Source: Cohnella nanjingensis
Lineage (GTDB): Bacteria; Bacillota; Bacilli; Paenibacillales; Paenibacillaceae
Assembly (NCBI RefSeq): GCF_014212125.1
Contig: NZ_JACJVP010000037.1
Span: forward strand, 264-64,263
Direction: 5' to 3'
DNA length: 64,000 nt
Of this stretch, positions 17,945-27,163 are shown piece after piece. Each line of letters opens with the position of its first letter. Position 1 is the first letter of the stretch. A program made the position numbers and the translations under genes. Under the pieces are notes generated by a model that worked only from the letters and a program-made list of their open reading frames with translations, was not told the origin of the DNA and ran no database searches.

Positions 17945-18667
17945 ATGACAACCTTATGGAGCACGACCTTGCGCGCCGGAGGCAAATGGTCGGGATCGAT
18001 CGGCCGCGGCAAGCTGATTCGTTTCACCGCTATGAATGACGGCGCGAACGTCTCTCTCCAGCTCTACAGCGCGAGGGACCTGACGGAGCGATACAACATG
18101 CCGGATACGCTCAAGGCGCAGCACACCGCGCACCTCACGCGCGGCAACGTCCTCATGAGCGACAACGGACGCGCGCTCGCCAGCATCGTGGCAGACAGCC
18201 TCGGGTGGCATGACCCGATCGCGGGCTACTCCACCCGCGAGGGGACGGACGCCAAGTACGGCAAAACGACCTACCAAGAGCTTCGCAACGCATGGCTGCG
18301 CAGCGGCGAAGAGAACTTCGCGGTCGAGCTTGCGCGGAACGGTCTCGGACCGCGGGATATGGCGCCGATCGTGAACCTGTTCTCGAAGGTGGTCTGCGAC
18401 GAGGCCGGCGATCTGCATTTCGACGCGAATCATTGCCGATCGGGGGACTCGGTGACGCTGCGGACGGAGATGGACGTCCTGCTCCTCCTCTCCAACACGC
18501 CGAACCCGTTCGATCCGGCCGCCGAATATTCTTCCGTTCCCGTGAAGATAGAGGTGCTGGACGCCGAACCGGCGGACGGCGGGGATTACTGCGTGAATTA
18601 TCGTCCGGAGAACCGCCGGGCTTTCGAGAATACGTGGGAATACCACGCGCTGCTGGGATTGAAGTAG
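17945..18667 (+). CDS. DUF1989 protein UAAP1, likely carboxyguanidine deiminase subunit
   Basis: 240 residues, start with AAAGGAG upstream. It is the urea-carboxylase-associated protein 1 type of DUF1989. Such pairs are known to form carboxyguanidine deiminase (CgdAB), which turns carboxyguanidine into allophanate plus ammonia. Conserved segments include [57 protein letters not shown] and [12 protein letters not shown]. Near His89 the neighbouring Cys found in the partner protein are absent, so this subunit may be structural or carry only part of the site (inference). First gene after the riboswitch. Confidence 0.85.
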   Translation: MTTLWSTTLRAGGKWSGSIGRGKLIRFTAMNDGANVSLQLYSARDLTERYNMPDTLKAQHTAHLTRGNVLMSDNGRALASIVADSLGWHDPIAGYSTREGTDAKYGKTTYQELRNAWLRSGEENFAVELARNGLGPRDMAPIVNLFSKVVCDEAGDLHFDANHCRSGDSVTLRTEMDVLLLLSNTPNPFDPAAEYSSVPVKIEVLDAEPADGGDYCVNYRPENRRAFENTWEYHALLGLK

Positions 18668-18722
18668 GGAAGCGAAAACAGGAGATCGTGTAACGAGACC
18701 GGAGATTAGAGGAGGAAACGAA

Positions 18723-19373
18723 ATGGCCGTATTCAACCGGGTGGAGAGCCCGCGCAGGGTCGAGGATGCCATATACAGCGAGACTATACTGGCCGGGGAC
18801 GGCTGGATGTACGATCTGGAACCGAACCAAGTGCTGCGGATCGTCGACCTCGACGGGAACCAAGCCGCAGACACGTTGTTCTACGACGCGGACCGTCCGG
18901 AAGATCATTACAGCGCCGTACGGACGATCGCGGGTCAAGGCAACGTCTACCTGACGACGGGCTCGGTGCTGCGAACGGAGAGCGGGGCGGAGCTGCTGCG
19001 GATCGTCGCCGACACGTGCGGACGCCACGATACGCTGGGGGGCTCCTGCTCCGCGCAGAGCAACACGGTGCGCTACGCGCATGAGAAGCTGCACATGCAC
19101 AACTGCCGCGACACGTTCATGCTCCAGCTCGCCAAGCGGGATGCGGGATATACGAAGCGGGACCTCGCGCCGAACATCAACTTCTTCATGAACGTGCCGG
19201 TGACCCCCGAGGGCGGCCTGACGTTCGCGGACGGCGTCTCCTCGCCGGGCGCCTACGTGGAGATGCGGGCGACGCGCCGCGCGACGGTGCTGATCAGCAA
19301 CTGCCCGCAATTGAACAATCCGTGCAACGCCTACAACCCGACGCCGGTACGGGTGCTCGTCTGGAACGAATAG
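18723..19373 (+). CDS. DUF1989 protein UAAP2, likely carboxyguanidine deiminase subunit
   Basis: 216 residues, start preceded by AGAGGAGG. It is the urea-carboxylase-associated protein 2 type and the presumed partner of the 17945-18667 product in a CgdAB-like deiminase. The family motif is present: [13 protein letters not shown] with Cys99, His102, Asp103 and Cys109, plus [14 protein letters not shown] and [13 protein letters not shown]. These residues are candidate metal or catalytic ligands. It lies 56 bases after UAAP1 and 44 bases before the carboxylase gene in one operon. Confidence 0.85.
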   Translation: MAVFNRVESPRRVEDAIYSETILAGDGWMYDLEPNQVLRIVDLDGNQAADTLFYDADRPEDHYSAVRTIAGQGNVYLTTGSVLRTESGAELLRIVADTCGRHDTLGGSCSAQSNTVRYAHEKLHMHNCRDTFMLQLAKRDAGYTKRDLAPNINFFMNVPVTPEGGLTFADGVSSPGAYVEMRATRRATVLISNCPQLNNPCNAYNPTPVRVLVWNE

Positions 19374-19416
19374 ATCGATACGCAACATCGCGGATGAACG
19401 AAGGGGAGCGGTTCGT

Positions 19417-22400
19417 ATGTTCAACAAAGTACTCATCGCCAATCGCGGCGCCATCGCCGTACGCATCGAGCGGACGCTGAAGCGGCTCGGCATCGCGTCG
19501 GTCGCCGTGTACACGGCGGCGGACCAAGACAGCCTGCACGCGGACGGAGCGGACGAGGCGGTCCTCATCGGGGAGGGACTCGCCAAGGAAAGCTATCTGA
19601 ACGCGGAGCTGATCCTGCAGACGGCTATCGAGACGGGCGCGGAGGCGATCCATCCGGGCTACGGCTTCCTGAGCGAGAACGCGTCGTTCGCCCGCGCCTG
19701 CCGCGAGCGCGGGATCGCGTTCATCGGACCGACGCCGGAGCAGATGGAGCTCTTCGGGCTGAAGCACTCCGCCCGCGAGATCGCGGAGAAGGCGGGCGTG
19801 CCGCTCCTGCCGGGGACGTCGCTCATCGAGGAGCTGGATGAAGCGCTCGACGCAGCCGTACGCATCGGCTACCCGGTCATCCTGAAAAGCACGGCCGGCG
19901 GCGGCGGCATCGGCATGCGGGTCTGCGCGGACGAAGGCGGGCTGCGCGCCGCGTTCGAGGGCGTGCGCCATCTGGCGGAGACGAACTTCAAGAACGGCGG
20001 CGTCTTCTTGGAGAAATATATCGTGAGGGCGCGTCACGTCGAGGTGCAAATCTTCGGCAACGCCTACGGAGAGGCCGTGGCGCTAGGCGAGCGGGACTGC
20101 TCCATCCAGCGCCGCAACCAGAAGGTCATCGAGGAGAGCCCGGCGCCGAATCTGGCGCCCGAGGTACGCGAAGCGATGTTCGAGGCCGCCCGGCGGCTGG
20201 CGGCGGAGGCGGGCTACCGGAGCGCGGGGACGGTCGAGTTCCTGTACGACCCGCAGACATGCGCATTTTACTTCCTCGAGGTGAATACGCGTCTGCAGGT
20301 CGAGCACGGCGTTACCGAAGAGGTGCTCGGCGTCGATCTCGTGGAGTGGATGGTCCGGGAAGCAGCGGATGAACTGCGCGACCTGGCTTCGCTGGTTCCC
20401 GCCGCCCGGGGCCACAGCATCCAGGCGCGCATCTACGCGGAGGATTGCCTGCAGGGCTTTCGGCCGAGCGCGGGTCAGCTGGACAAGGCGTTATTTCCGG
20501 CGGACGCGCGGGTCGAGACGTGGGTGCGCGACGGCCTCGCGGTCACGACGCTCTACGACCCGATGCTGGCGAAGATCATCGTGCGCGGCCGGGACCGCGC
20601 CGAAGCGATCGCGAAGCTCGGGCGGGCGCTAGCCGATACGCGATTGTACGGCATCACTACGAACCTGCAGTATCTGGAGGCGCTGCTGAAGGAGGAAGAG
20701 GTCGCAGCTGGCCATGTCTATACCCAGTTGCTGAACGGCTTCGCGCCGGCGGAGCTGGCGCTGGAAGTGCTGGACGGCGGCGTACAGACGACGGTGCAGG
20801 ACTGGCCGGGCCGGACCGGACACTGGGACGTGGGGGTGCCGCCTTGCGGACCGATGGACCCGCTGGCGTTCCGTACGGGGAACAAGCTGCTCGGCAACGC
20901 GGACGATGCGGCCGGTTTGGAGCTGACGCTGCGCGGCGGCGCCTACAAGTTCCGCAGCGACATGTGGTTCTGCGTTACCGGCGCGGATATGCAGGCCGAG
21001 CTGGACGGCGCGGCGGTGCCGATATATCGGCCGGTTCGGGTCAAACGCGGACAAGAGCTGAGCTTCGGCGAAGCGGCGGCGGGCATGCGCGCTTATCTCC
21101 TGATTGCGGGCGGGTTCGACGTGCCCCGCATTCTTGGCAGCGCGGCGACGTTCACGCTCGGCGGCTTCGGCGGCCACGGCGGCCGCGCGCTGCGCGCCGG
21201 CGACGTGCTCCGCGCGAACGCCGGCGGCGCGCCCGCCTTCGAGGGCGAGCTGGCCGCTCCCGCGCGGCCGGAGATCGTCCGGACGTGGACGATCGGCGTC
21301 ATCCCGGGGCCGCACTGCACGGAGGAGTTCCTGCTCCCGAGTTATCTGCCGATGCTCACGGAGACGAAGTGGGAAGTGCACTTCAACAGCTCCCGCACCG
21401 GCGTCCGCCTGATCGGACCGGCGCCCCATTGGACGCGCGAAGACGGCGGCGAAGCGGGGCTTCACCCGTCGAACATCCATGACAACGCTTATGCAATCGG
21501 CACGCTCGATCTGACCGGCGACATGCCGATCCTGCTCGGCCCTGACGGCCCGAGTCTCGGCGGCTTCGTCTGTCCGGTGACGACGGCTTCCGCCGAGTTC
21601 TGGAAGCTGGGCCAGCTGCACGCGGGCGACACCGTCGAATTCCGCCTGCTGACGCTGGAAGAGGCGGACGCGCTGCGCGAACGGCAGGAGCGGCAGCTCG
21701 CTGCGATCGGCGACGGCTTGCGCGAGGGACTGGCGCTCGGAGCCGGCCGATCGGAAGGACTGCCGGTCGGCGATAGCCGGCGCGACGCGCTGGCGGTCGG
21801 CAGACTGCCGGAAACGCCGAACGCGGCGATCACGCCGGCCTATCCGCTGCTCGTGCAGGAGGAAGCGGGTCGACGCTTCCCCATCACGATCCGCTGCAGC
21901 GGGGACGAGAATCTGCTCGTCGAATACGGCGCGCTCGAGCTCGACTTGCTGCTGCGGTTCCAAGTGCACGCCTTAATGGAGGCGCTCAAGGTGAGTCGCG
22001 ACATTCCCGTGCTGGATCTGACGCCGGGCATTCGCTCCCTCCAGGTGCACATCGACCGTTCGCGAATAACCGTGCAGGAGGCGTGCAGCCGCATCCTGGA
22101 GTTGGACGGAGAACTGCCGCCGCTCGAATCGGTCGAGGTGCCGTCGCGTATCGTGCGCTTGCCGTTGTCTTGGGACGACCCGGCGACGCAGCTCGCGATC
22201 GAGCGCTATCAGAAGAACGTCCGGCCGGATGCGCCGTGGTGTCCGAGCAATCTGGAGTTTATCCGCCGCATCAACGGGCTGGACGGCATCGACGACGTCG
22301 GGAAGGTCGTCTTCGAAGCCAACTATCTCGTCCTCGGTTTGGGTGACGTCTATCTGGGCGCGCCCGTCGCGACCCCGACCGACCCGCGCCACCGGCTGGT

Positions 22401-23094
22401 GACGACGAAGTACAATCCGGCGCGGACGTGGACGCCCGAGAATGCCGTCGGCATCGGCGGCGCCTACATGTGCGTCTACGGCATGGAAGGCCCGGGCGGC
22501 TATCAATTCGTCGGGCGCACGATCCAGATGTGGAACAAGCTGCGCGAGACGGAGAGCTTCAAGCCCGGCAAGCCTTGGCTGCTGCGTTTCTTCGACCAGA
22601 TTCGGTTCTACCCCGTGAGCGCGGAAGAACTGCTGAAGCTGCGCGAAGACTTCCTGCGCGGACGCTTCGAAGCGGACATCGCGGAGACGACGTTCCGCCT
22701 TGGCGACTATTTGAAGTTCCTGGACGACATCGCCGATGACGTCGAGGCGTTCCGCGGCAAGCAGCAGGCGGCTTTCCGCGCGGAGCGCGACAGTTGGAAG
22801 GCGCTGGGCCTCGCGGAGTACGTCTCCGAGGGCGAATCGGCCAAGGCGTCGGAGGAGGAAGCGCTGCCCGAGGGCGCGACGGCCGTCCGCTGCTCGATGC
22901 CGGGCAGCGTGTGGAAGGTGCTCGTCGAGCCGGGCCAAGCGGTAAAGAAGGGCGAGACGCTGATCATCGTAGAAAGCATGAAGATGGAGTTCACTCAGCT
23001 CGCGCCATGCGACGGACGCGTATCGACGATCTATGTGAACCCGGGCGACGAGGTTCAGGCGGGACAGCTGATCGTGGCGCTCATGACGGCCTAA
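19417..23094 (+). CDS. biotin-dependent guanidine carboxylase (often annotated urea carboxylase)
   Basis: 1225 residues, start preceded by AAGGGGAG. Order of domains: biotin carboxylase (1-450, ATP-binding GGGGIGMR at 161-168, EVNTRLQVEHGVTE near 290), carboxyltransferase halves of KipA/KipI type (about 455-1090), and a C-terminal biotinyl domain with ESMKME and biotin-Lys1189. It carboxylates urea or guanidine with ATP and bicarbonate. The riboswitch and the two DUF1989 neighbours favour guanidine, giving carboxyguanidine. A repetitive Gly/Arg/Leu stretch near residues 755-800 appears inserted between the carboxyltransferase lobes. The allophanate hydrolase is a separate gene, unlike fused yeast urea amidolyase. 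Confidence 0.9.
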   Translation: MFNKVLIANRGAIAVRIERTLKRLGIASVAVYTAADQDSLHADGADEAVLIGEGLAKESYLNAELILQTAIETGAEAIHPGYGFLSENASFARACRERGIAFIGPTPEQMELFGLKHSAREIAEKAGVPLLPGTSLIEELDEALDAAVRIGYPVILKSTAGGGGIGMRVCADEGGLRAAFEGVRHLAETNFKNGGVFLEKYIVRARHVEVQIFGNAYGEAVALGERDCSIQRRNQKVIEESPAPNLAPEVREAMFEAARRLAAEAGYRSAGTVEFLYDPQTCAFYFLEVNTRLQVEHGVTEEVLGVDLVEWMVREAADELRDLASLVPAARGHSIQARIYAEDCLQGFRPSAGQLDKALFPADARVETWVRDGLAVTTLYDPMLAKIIVRGRDRAEAIAKLGRALADTRLYGITTNLQYLEALLKEEEVAAGHVYTQLLNGFAPAELALEVLDGGVQTTVQDWPGRTGHWDVGVPPCGPMDPLAFRTGNKLLGNADDAAGLELTLRGGAYKFRSDMWFCVTGADMQAELDGAAVPIYRPVRVKRGQELSFGEAAAGMRAYLLIAGGFDVPRILGSAATFTLGGFGGHGGRALRAGDVLRANAGGAPAFEGELAAPARPEIVRTWTIGVIPGPHCTEEFLLPSYLPMLTETKWEVHFNSSRTGVRLIGPAPHWTREDGGEAGLHPSNIHDNAYAIGTLDLTGDMPILLGPDGPSLGGFVCPVTTASAEFWKLGQLHAGDTVEFRLLTLEEADALRERQERQLAAIGDGLREGLALGAGRSEGLPVGDSRRDALAVGRLPETPNAAITPAYPLLVQEEAGRRFPITIRCSGDENLLVEYGALELDLLLRFQVHALMEALKVSRDIPVLDLTPGIRSLQVHIDRSRITVQEACSRILELDGELPPLESVEVPSRIVRLPLSWDDPATQLAIERYQKNVRPDAPWCPSNLEFIRRINGLDGIDDVGKVVFEANYLVLGLGDVYLGAPVATPTDPRHRLVTTKYNPARTWTPENAVGIGGAYMCVYGMEGPGGYQFVGRTIQMWNKLRETESFKPGKPWLLRFFDQIRFYPVSAEELLKLREDFLRGRFEADIAETTFRLGDYLKFLDDIADDVEAFRGKQQAAFRAERDSWKALGLAEYVSEGESAKASEEEALPEGATAVRCSMPGSVWKVLVEPGQAVKKGETLIIVESMKMEFTQLAPCDGRVSTIYVNPGDEVQAGQLIVALMTA

Positions 23095-23191
23095 GGGAAA
23101 ACCCGCGCTAGACGGCAGGCAGGATGGCAAGCGGGCTAGTTGGCGAAATGGAAAGGCGATGAGATTCAGGCAGCCGAGATGAAGGAGGAAC

Positions 23192-25015
23192 ATGATCATG
23201 ACCCCAGATAAACTCGAAATTCCTCGCGAGCTAACGATCGGCTGGCTAGCGGAGGCCTATGCGGCCAAAGCGCTGACGCCTGCCGAGGTCGTGCGGGAGA
23301 TCGTGCGCCGCGCCGAGGCGGACGCGGAGATGAACGTCTGGATCGCTCCGCCGGAGATCGGCCGTATTCAGCCGTATCTCGACCGGCTGGCGGAGCTGGA
23401 TCCCGCGGATGCGCCGCTGTGGGGCATCCCGTTCGCGATCAAGGACAACATCGACCTGGCCGGAGTGCCGACGACGGCGGCTTGCGCCGAGTACGCGTAT
23501 ACGCCCGAGGCGAGCGCTGCCGTCGTGGAGCGTCTCGTCGCGGCCGGCGCGATCCCGCTCGGCAAGACGAATCTCGACCAGTTCGCCACCGGACTCGTCG
23601 GCACGCGCAGCCCCTACGGCGAGACGCATAACGCGCTGCGCCCCGAGCTTATCAGCGGCGGCTCCAGCTCCGGCTCCGCCGCGGCGGTGGCGCGAGGCCA
23701 CGCGGCCTTCTCGCTCGGCACCGACACGGCCGGCTCCGGCCGGGTGCCGGCGGCGCTGCACGGGCTCGTCGGCTTCAAGCCGTCGCTAGGCGCCTGGCCG
23801 GTGCGAGGCGTCGTGCCCGCCTGCGAGAGTCTCGACTGCGTGACCGTCTTCGCCCATAGCTTGTCTGACGCGCTCGCGGCGGACGGCGCGGCGCGCGGCG
23901 CGGACGAGCGCGATCCCTGGTCGCGGGCGATCCCCGCGCCGATGCCGGCTTTGCCGGCCAAGCTGCTCCTGCCGAAGGAGACGCCGGCCTTCTACGGCCC
24001 CTTCGCGGACGCGTATCGGTCCGCGTGGTTGCGCGCGGCGGAACAGGCGGAGTCGGCCGGCCTGCCGGTCGAATACGCGGATTGGACGCTGTTCGCGGAA
24101 GCGGCGTCCGTCCTGTACGAAGGTCCGTGGGTGGCGGAGCGTTGGGCGGGACTCGGCGAATTCGTCGAAGCGAATCCGGGCGTTTCCTTCCCCGTGACCG
24201 AGCGGATCCTGCGCTCCGGCTCCGGCGAGCGGTACGACGCGGCGTCGGCGTTCCGCGCGATGCACAAGCTGCAGCGCTTCAAGCGCGAGGCGCGCGGGTT
24301 GCTGCAGGACGCCGTACTCGTCATGCCGACCTGCGGCGGGACTTGGACGCGCGACGAGGTTCGCGCCGATCCGATCGGCGCGAACCGCGACATGGGACGC
24401 TATACCAATCACTGCAACCTGCTCGACCTGAGCGCGGTGGCGATCCCGGCCGGCGAAGCGGCGCCCCGCACGCCGTTCGGCATCACGCTGTTCGCGCTCG
24501 CGGACAGCGAGGGGCTGCTCTGCGGCGCGGCCGAGGCGCTAGGCGCAGCTAAGCAGACGACGGCGCTAGCCGAGGGCGGACGCTCCGCCGCAGCCGGGGC
24601 CGACGCGCTGACGATCGCCGCGCCGCGCGCCGGCACGACGTTCGTCGCCGTCTGCGGCCTGCACATGCGCGGCTTGCCGCTGGAGCGGCAGATGCGCGAC
24701 AGCGGCGCGCGCTTCATCCGCGAGACGGAGACCGCGCCGAAGTACCGTCTCGTGCGGCTGCCGACGGCGCCGGCCAAGCCGGGCTTGCTGAAGCAGGCCA
24801 GCGGCGGCGCGGCCATCCGGCTCGAGGTGTGGGAGATGCCGCTCGAGCGGTTCGGCGGCTTCGCCGCCGCCATTCCGGCGCCGCTCGGCATCGGCAAGGT
24901 CGAGCTCGCCGACGGCATGGAGGTGCCCGGTTTCGTCTGCGAAGGCTATGCCGAAGCGGGCGCGGAAGACGTCACCGCGTACGGAGGGTGGCGGAGTCTG
25001 TTGACGCAAGCGTAA
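23192..25015 (+). CDS. atzF: allophanate hydrolase
   Basis: 607 residues (605 if started at ATG 23198, which sits better behind AAGGAGG at 23182-23188). It hydrolyses allophanate to ammonia and carbon dioxide. Amidase-signature region: IKDNIDL with catalytic Lys84, GGSSSGSAAAVARG at 156-169, and DTAGSGRVPAALHG with nucleophile Ser182. The C-terminal part (about 470-607) is the allophanate-hydrolase-specific domain with FVAVCGLHMRGLPLE. It is the last gene of the riboswitch operon and completes the route from guanidine to ammonia. No guanidine transporter is encoded in the operon. Confidence 0.92.
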   Translation: MIMTPDKLEIPRELTIGWLAEAYAAKALTPAEVVREIVRRAEADAEMNVWIAPPEIGRIQPYLDRLAELDPADAPLWGIPFAIKDNIDLAGVPTTAACAEYAYTPEASAAVVERLVAAGAIPLGKTNLDQFATGLVGTRSPYGETHNALRPELISGGSSSGSAAAVARGHAAFSLGTDTAGSGRVPAALHGLVGFKPSLGAWPVRGVVPACESLDCVTVFAHSLSDALAADGAARGADERDPWSRAIPAPMPALPAKLLLPKETPAFYGPFADAYRSAWLRAAEQAESAGLPVEYADWTLFAEAASVLYEGPWVAERWAGLGEFVEANPGVSFPVTERILRSGSGERYDAASAFRAMHKLQRFKREARGLLQDAVLVMPTCGGTWTRDEVRADPIGANRDMGRYTNHCNLLDLSAVAIPAGEAAPRTPFGITLFALADSEGLLCGAAEALGAAKQTTALAEGGRSAAAGADALTIAAPRAGTTFVAVCGLHMRGLPLERQMRDSGARFIRETETAPKYRLVRLPTAPAKPGLLKQASGGAAIRLEVWEMPLERFGGFAAAIPAPLGIGKVELADGMEVPGFVCEGYAEAGAEDVTAYGGWRSLLTQA

Positions 25016-25020
25016 CGCCG

Positions 25021-25066
25021 ATAACGGGATGGATCAGATCGCTTGCTGATCCGTCCCGTTTTGTTA
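25021..25066 (+). terminator. terminator of the guanidine operon
   Basis: AACGGGATGGATCAG pairs with CTGATCCGTCCCGTT, followed by TTGTT. One mismatch interrupts the stem. Confidence 0.75.
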
Positions 25067-25186
25067 CCTACGGCCCTTGAACGCGTTGGAAGAGATAGAG
25101 AGGGATGGCAGGATATCCTTAGGGAATCTGGAAATAGAAGAGAGGCGGGAGAGCGGTCAAGACAAGCCGGACCGGGGGAACTAAGG

Positions 25187-25606
25187 ATGAGATACGCCAT
25201 CAAGCTGCAGATCGTAAGCGCCGGGTTCGCCTTTGCGCTGTTTGCGGCACTCGAACTGATGATGAACGTTTATCGCATCGGCAGATGGACCGGCTGGGAG
25301 ATCGATACGGTCAACCGGACGCTGCTCTGGATTTATATCGGCGGATTTTTCCTCTCGTCTTTTCTGTTTCCGCTAATCTTGCTTCGCTGGCTGGAGGGAA
25401 GGTGGGCCAATTTCTGGTCGCTGCTGCTGTGGATGCCTTATTTCCTGCTGTTTGCCTATACGTTTGCCGAAGGATTTCCCATCACCGATCCGGGCGAATA
25501 TCCGAATCCGATCGCAGGATTAATCGCCATAGGGGCTTTCGTCTTGTACCCGATCTACCTAGGCTTGTTGAATCTGGCCGCGAATGCGGTCCGGACCTTC
25601 TCCTAA
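25187..25606 (+). CDS. small four-helix membrane protein, unknown function
   Basis: 139 residues from ATG 25187 with GGGGGAACTAAGG upstream. Four hydrophobic segments are visible, at about residues 8-28, 44-66, 77-95 and 107-128. The loop after the third contains EGFPITDPGEYPNPIAG. I do not recognise the family. It is 74 bases upstream of the MerR gene and may share its transcript. Confidence 0.7.
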   Translation: MRYAIKLQIVSAGFAFALFAALELMMNVYRIGRWTGWEIDTVNRTLLWIYIGGFFLSSFLFPLILLRWLEGRWANFWSLLLWMPYFLLFAYTFAEGFPITDPGEYPNPIAGLIAIGAFVLYPIYLGLLNLAANAVRTFS

Positions 25607-25679
25607 CCTTTACATGATGTTACACTGTAGGGAATCATGGCATTCTTTTCTTGCTGCGAAAAGGAAGGAGGGCGATCGC

Positions 25680-26084
25680 ATGAAGATCAGCGAGCTGTCC
25701 AAGATTACCGGCGTCAGTGCGCGATCGATCCGGCATTACGAGAAGAAGAAATTGATCGCTCCGACCCGCCTGGAGAACGACTACCGGGAATTCAACGAGG
25801 CCGCGATTGAACGGATCAAGTCGATCAAGATCTATTTGGGCTTGGGCCTCACGACGGAAGAGATCGGGGAATTGCTGAGCTGTCACGATCCGGAGCCGGA
25901 ACCGGATATGGACGAATATTGCGACGAGATGCTCGAGGTCTACGAGCAGAAGTGGGCGGAGCTGAACGGTCAGATCAAGACATTGGCTTCCGTGCAGCAT
26001 CGGCTGGAGTCGCAGATCAATGAGATGAAGACTCTGCGGGATCGACAGAATGCCGATCAAGCCAAAGAAGTCCGTTCCGATTAA
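25680..26084 (+). CDS. MerR-family transcriptional regulator
   Basis: 134 residues from ATG 25680 with AAGGAGGG upstream. The winged helix occupies residues 1-70 (MKISELSKITGVSARSIRHYEKKKL, LENDYREFNEAAIERI), followed by a coiled-coil dimer helix (about 85-125). It converges on two imine-reductase-like genes. One of their promoters has the 20-bp spacer typical of MerR-activated promoters, so they are its probable targets (inference). No Cys-rich metal loop is seen, so an organic ligand is more likely than a metal. Confidence 0.88.
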   Translation: MKISELSKITGVSARSIRHYEKKKLIAPTRLENDYREFNEAAIERIKSIKIYLGLGLTTEEIGELLSCHDPEPEPDMDEYCDEMLEVYEQKWAELNGQIKTLASVQHRLESQINEMKTLRDRQNADQAKEVRSD

Positions 26085-26102
26085 CGCGAACGGACTTCCT
26101 TT
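26066..26102 (+). terminator. hairpin at the MerR stop codon
   Basis: AAGTCCGTTC pairs with GAACGGACTT across the stop codon, followed by CCTTTCTGTT. It would end the MerR transcript before the convergent gene. Confidence 0.55.
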
Positions 26103-26127
26103 CTGTTCAGTTTGGGCTGCGGCTCCG

Positions 26128-27084
26128 TTACGGCGTCTTGAAGGCCGGCTGCCGGAGCAGCTCGGCCAATCTGGACAGGCCGTCAGATCCGTAACCTTCG
26201 GCCACGCCGCGCCGGATGAGCGCCTGAATCGGGGCGATCAGGTCGAGGCCGACGCCTTGGCCCCGGCTGGCTTCGATCAGGTTGACGAACCCGACATGGT
26301 TGATATCCAAGCTGGAGATATCTGTCGCGTGGTTTCCGGTGTCGATCGCTTGAGCGAGGTGAGGCAGGCTGGTCATCATGGCGTTCAGCCAAGGGATGAT
26401 CAGCGAGGTGAAATCTGCCGCCTTGACTCTCTCAGATGCGACCATGGCGGCGGCATGGAAGAAGCCGCCGAACATGCCGTACATCGCGCTAAGCAAGGCC
26501 AGGTCATAGAGGGGCGCGAGGCCGGCATCGGCGCCGAGGTACATCGCGGTACCGAGGGACTCCCACACGCGCTGATGCTTCTCGAAGGCGCGTTCCGATC
26601 CGCTATACAGCAGCAGCGCTTCAGGGCGCGAGATCATCGGAGGGATCGCCATGATACCCCCGTCCAGGTAGTCGGCGCCGAGCGCGGCAGCCCATTCCGC
26701 CGTTTGACGGCCCTGCTCCGGCGTTCCGTTGGTGAGGTTCGCCAACGTTCGGCCGGACAGCGCTTCGCCGATAGGGTCCAGAATGTCGTGCATGACCGCA
26801 TAGTCGGATACGCAGATGACGATCAGAGGACTGGCCGCAACCGCTTCGGCGATCGTAGCTGCGGGGATGGCCCCTTGTTTGGCGAGCTCATCGGCTTTCC
26901 CGGCCGAGCGGTTCCAGACCGTCGTCGGGTGGCCTTGCTTCAGGAACGCGGCGGCCAAGGCCGCGCCCATCTTGCCTAGACCGATGACGGTCACGGGGGA
27001 GCCGGCCTTGCCCGGATTGGCGACGATATCGTTAACGTGGTCCGGACTTCCATGAGCCGTCTGGTTTGGATGCTCGAATCCCAT
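26128..27084 (-). CDS. imine-reductase-like NADPH-dependent oxidoreductase
   Basis: 318 residues. N-terminal Rossmann fold with GLGKMGAALAAAFLKQGH and TTVWNRS, the pattern of the imine reductase branch of the beta-hydroxyacid dehydrogenase superfamily. An interdomain helix and a C-terminal helical dimer domain follow. Such enzymes reduce cyclic imines with NADPH; the natural substrate is unknown. ATG 27084 has AAGGAGCG nine bases upstream. It is a paralogue of the gene at 27164 and begins 79 bases after it. A dyad, ATGATG-ATT-CATCAT at 27113-27127, lies between them. Confidence 0.85.
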   Translation of the reverse strand: MGFEHPNQTAHGSPDHVNDIVANPGKAGSPVTVIGLGKMGAALAAAFLKQGHPTTVWNRSAGKADELAKQGAIPAATIAEAVAASPLIVICVSDYAVMHDILDPIGEALSGRTLANLTNGTPEQGRQTAEWAAALGADYLDGGIMAIPPMISRPEALLLYSGSERAFEKHQRVWESLGTAMYLGADAGLAPLYDLALLSAMYGMFGGFFHAAAMVASERVKAADFTSLIIPWLNAMMTSLPHLAQAIDTGNHATDISSLDINHVGFVNLIEASRGQGVGLDLIAPIQALIRRGVAEGYGSDGLSRLAELLRQPAFKTP

Positions 27085-27163
27085 TCTGTAGCACGCTCCT
27101 TCGCTCGATTAGATGATGATTCATCATTGGACGAAATAAGGATAATCAGGTCTCCGCGAGACG

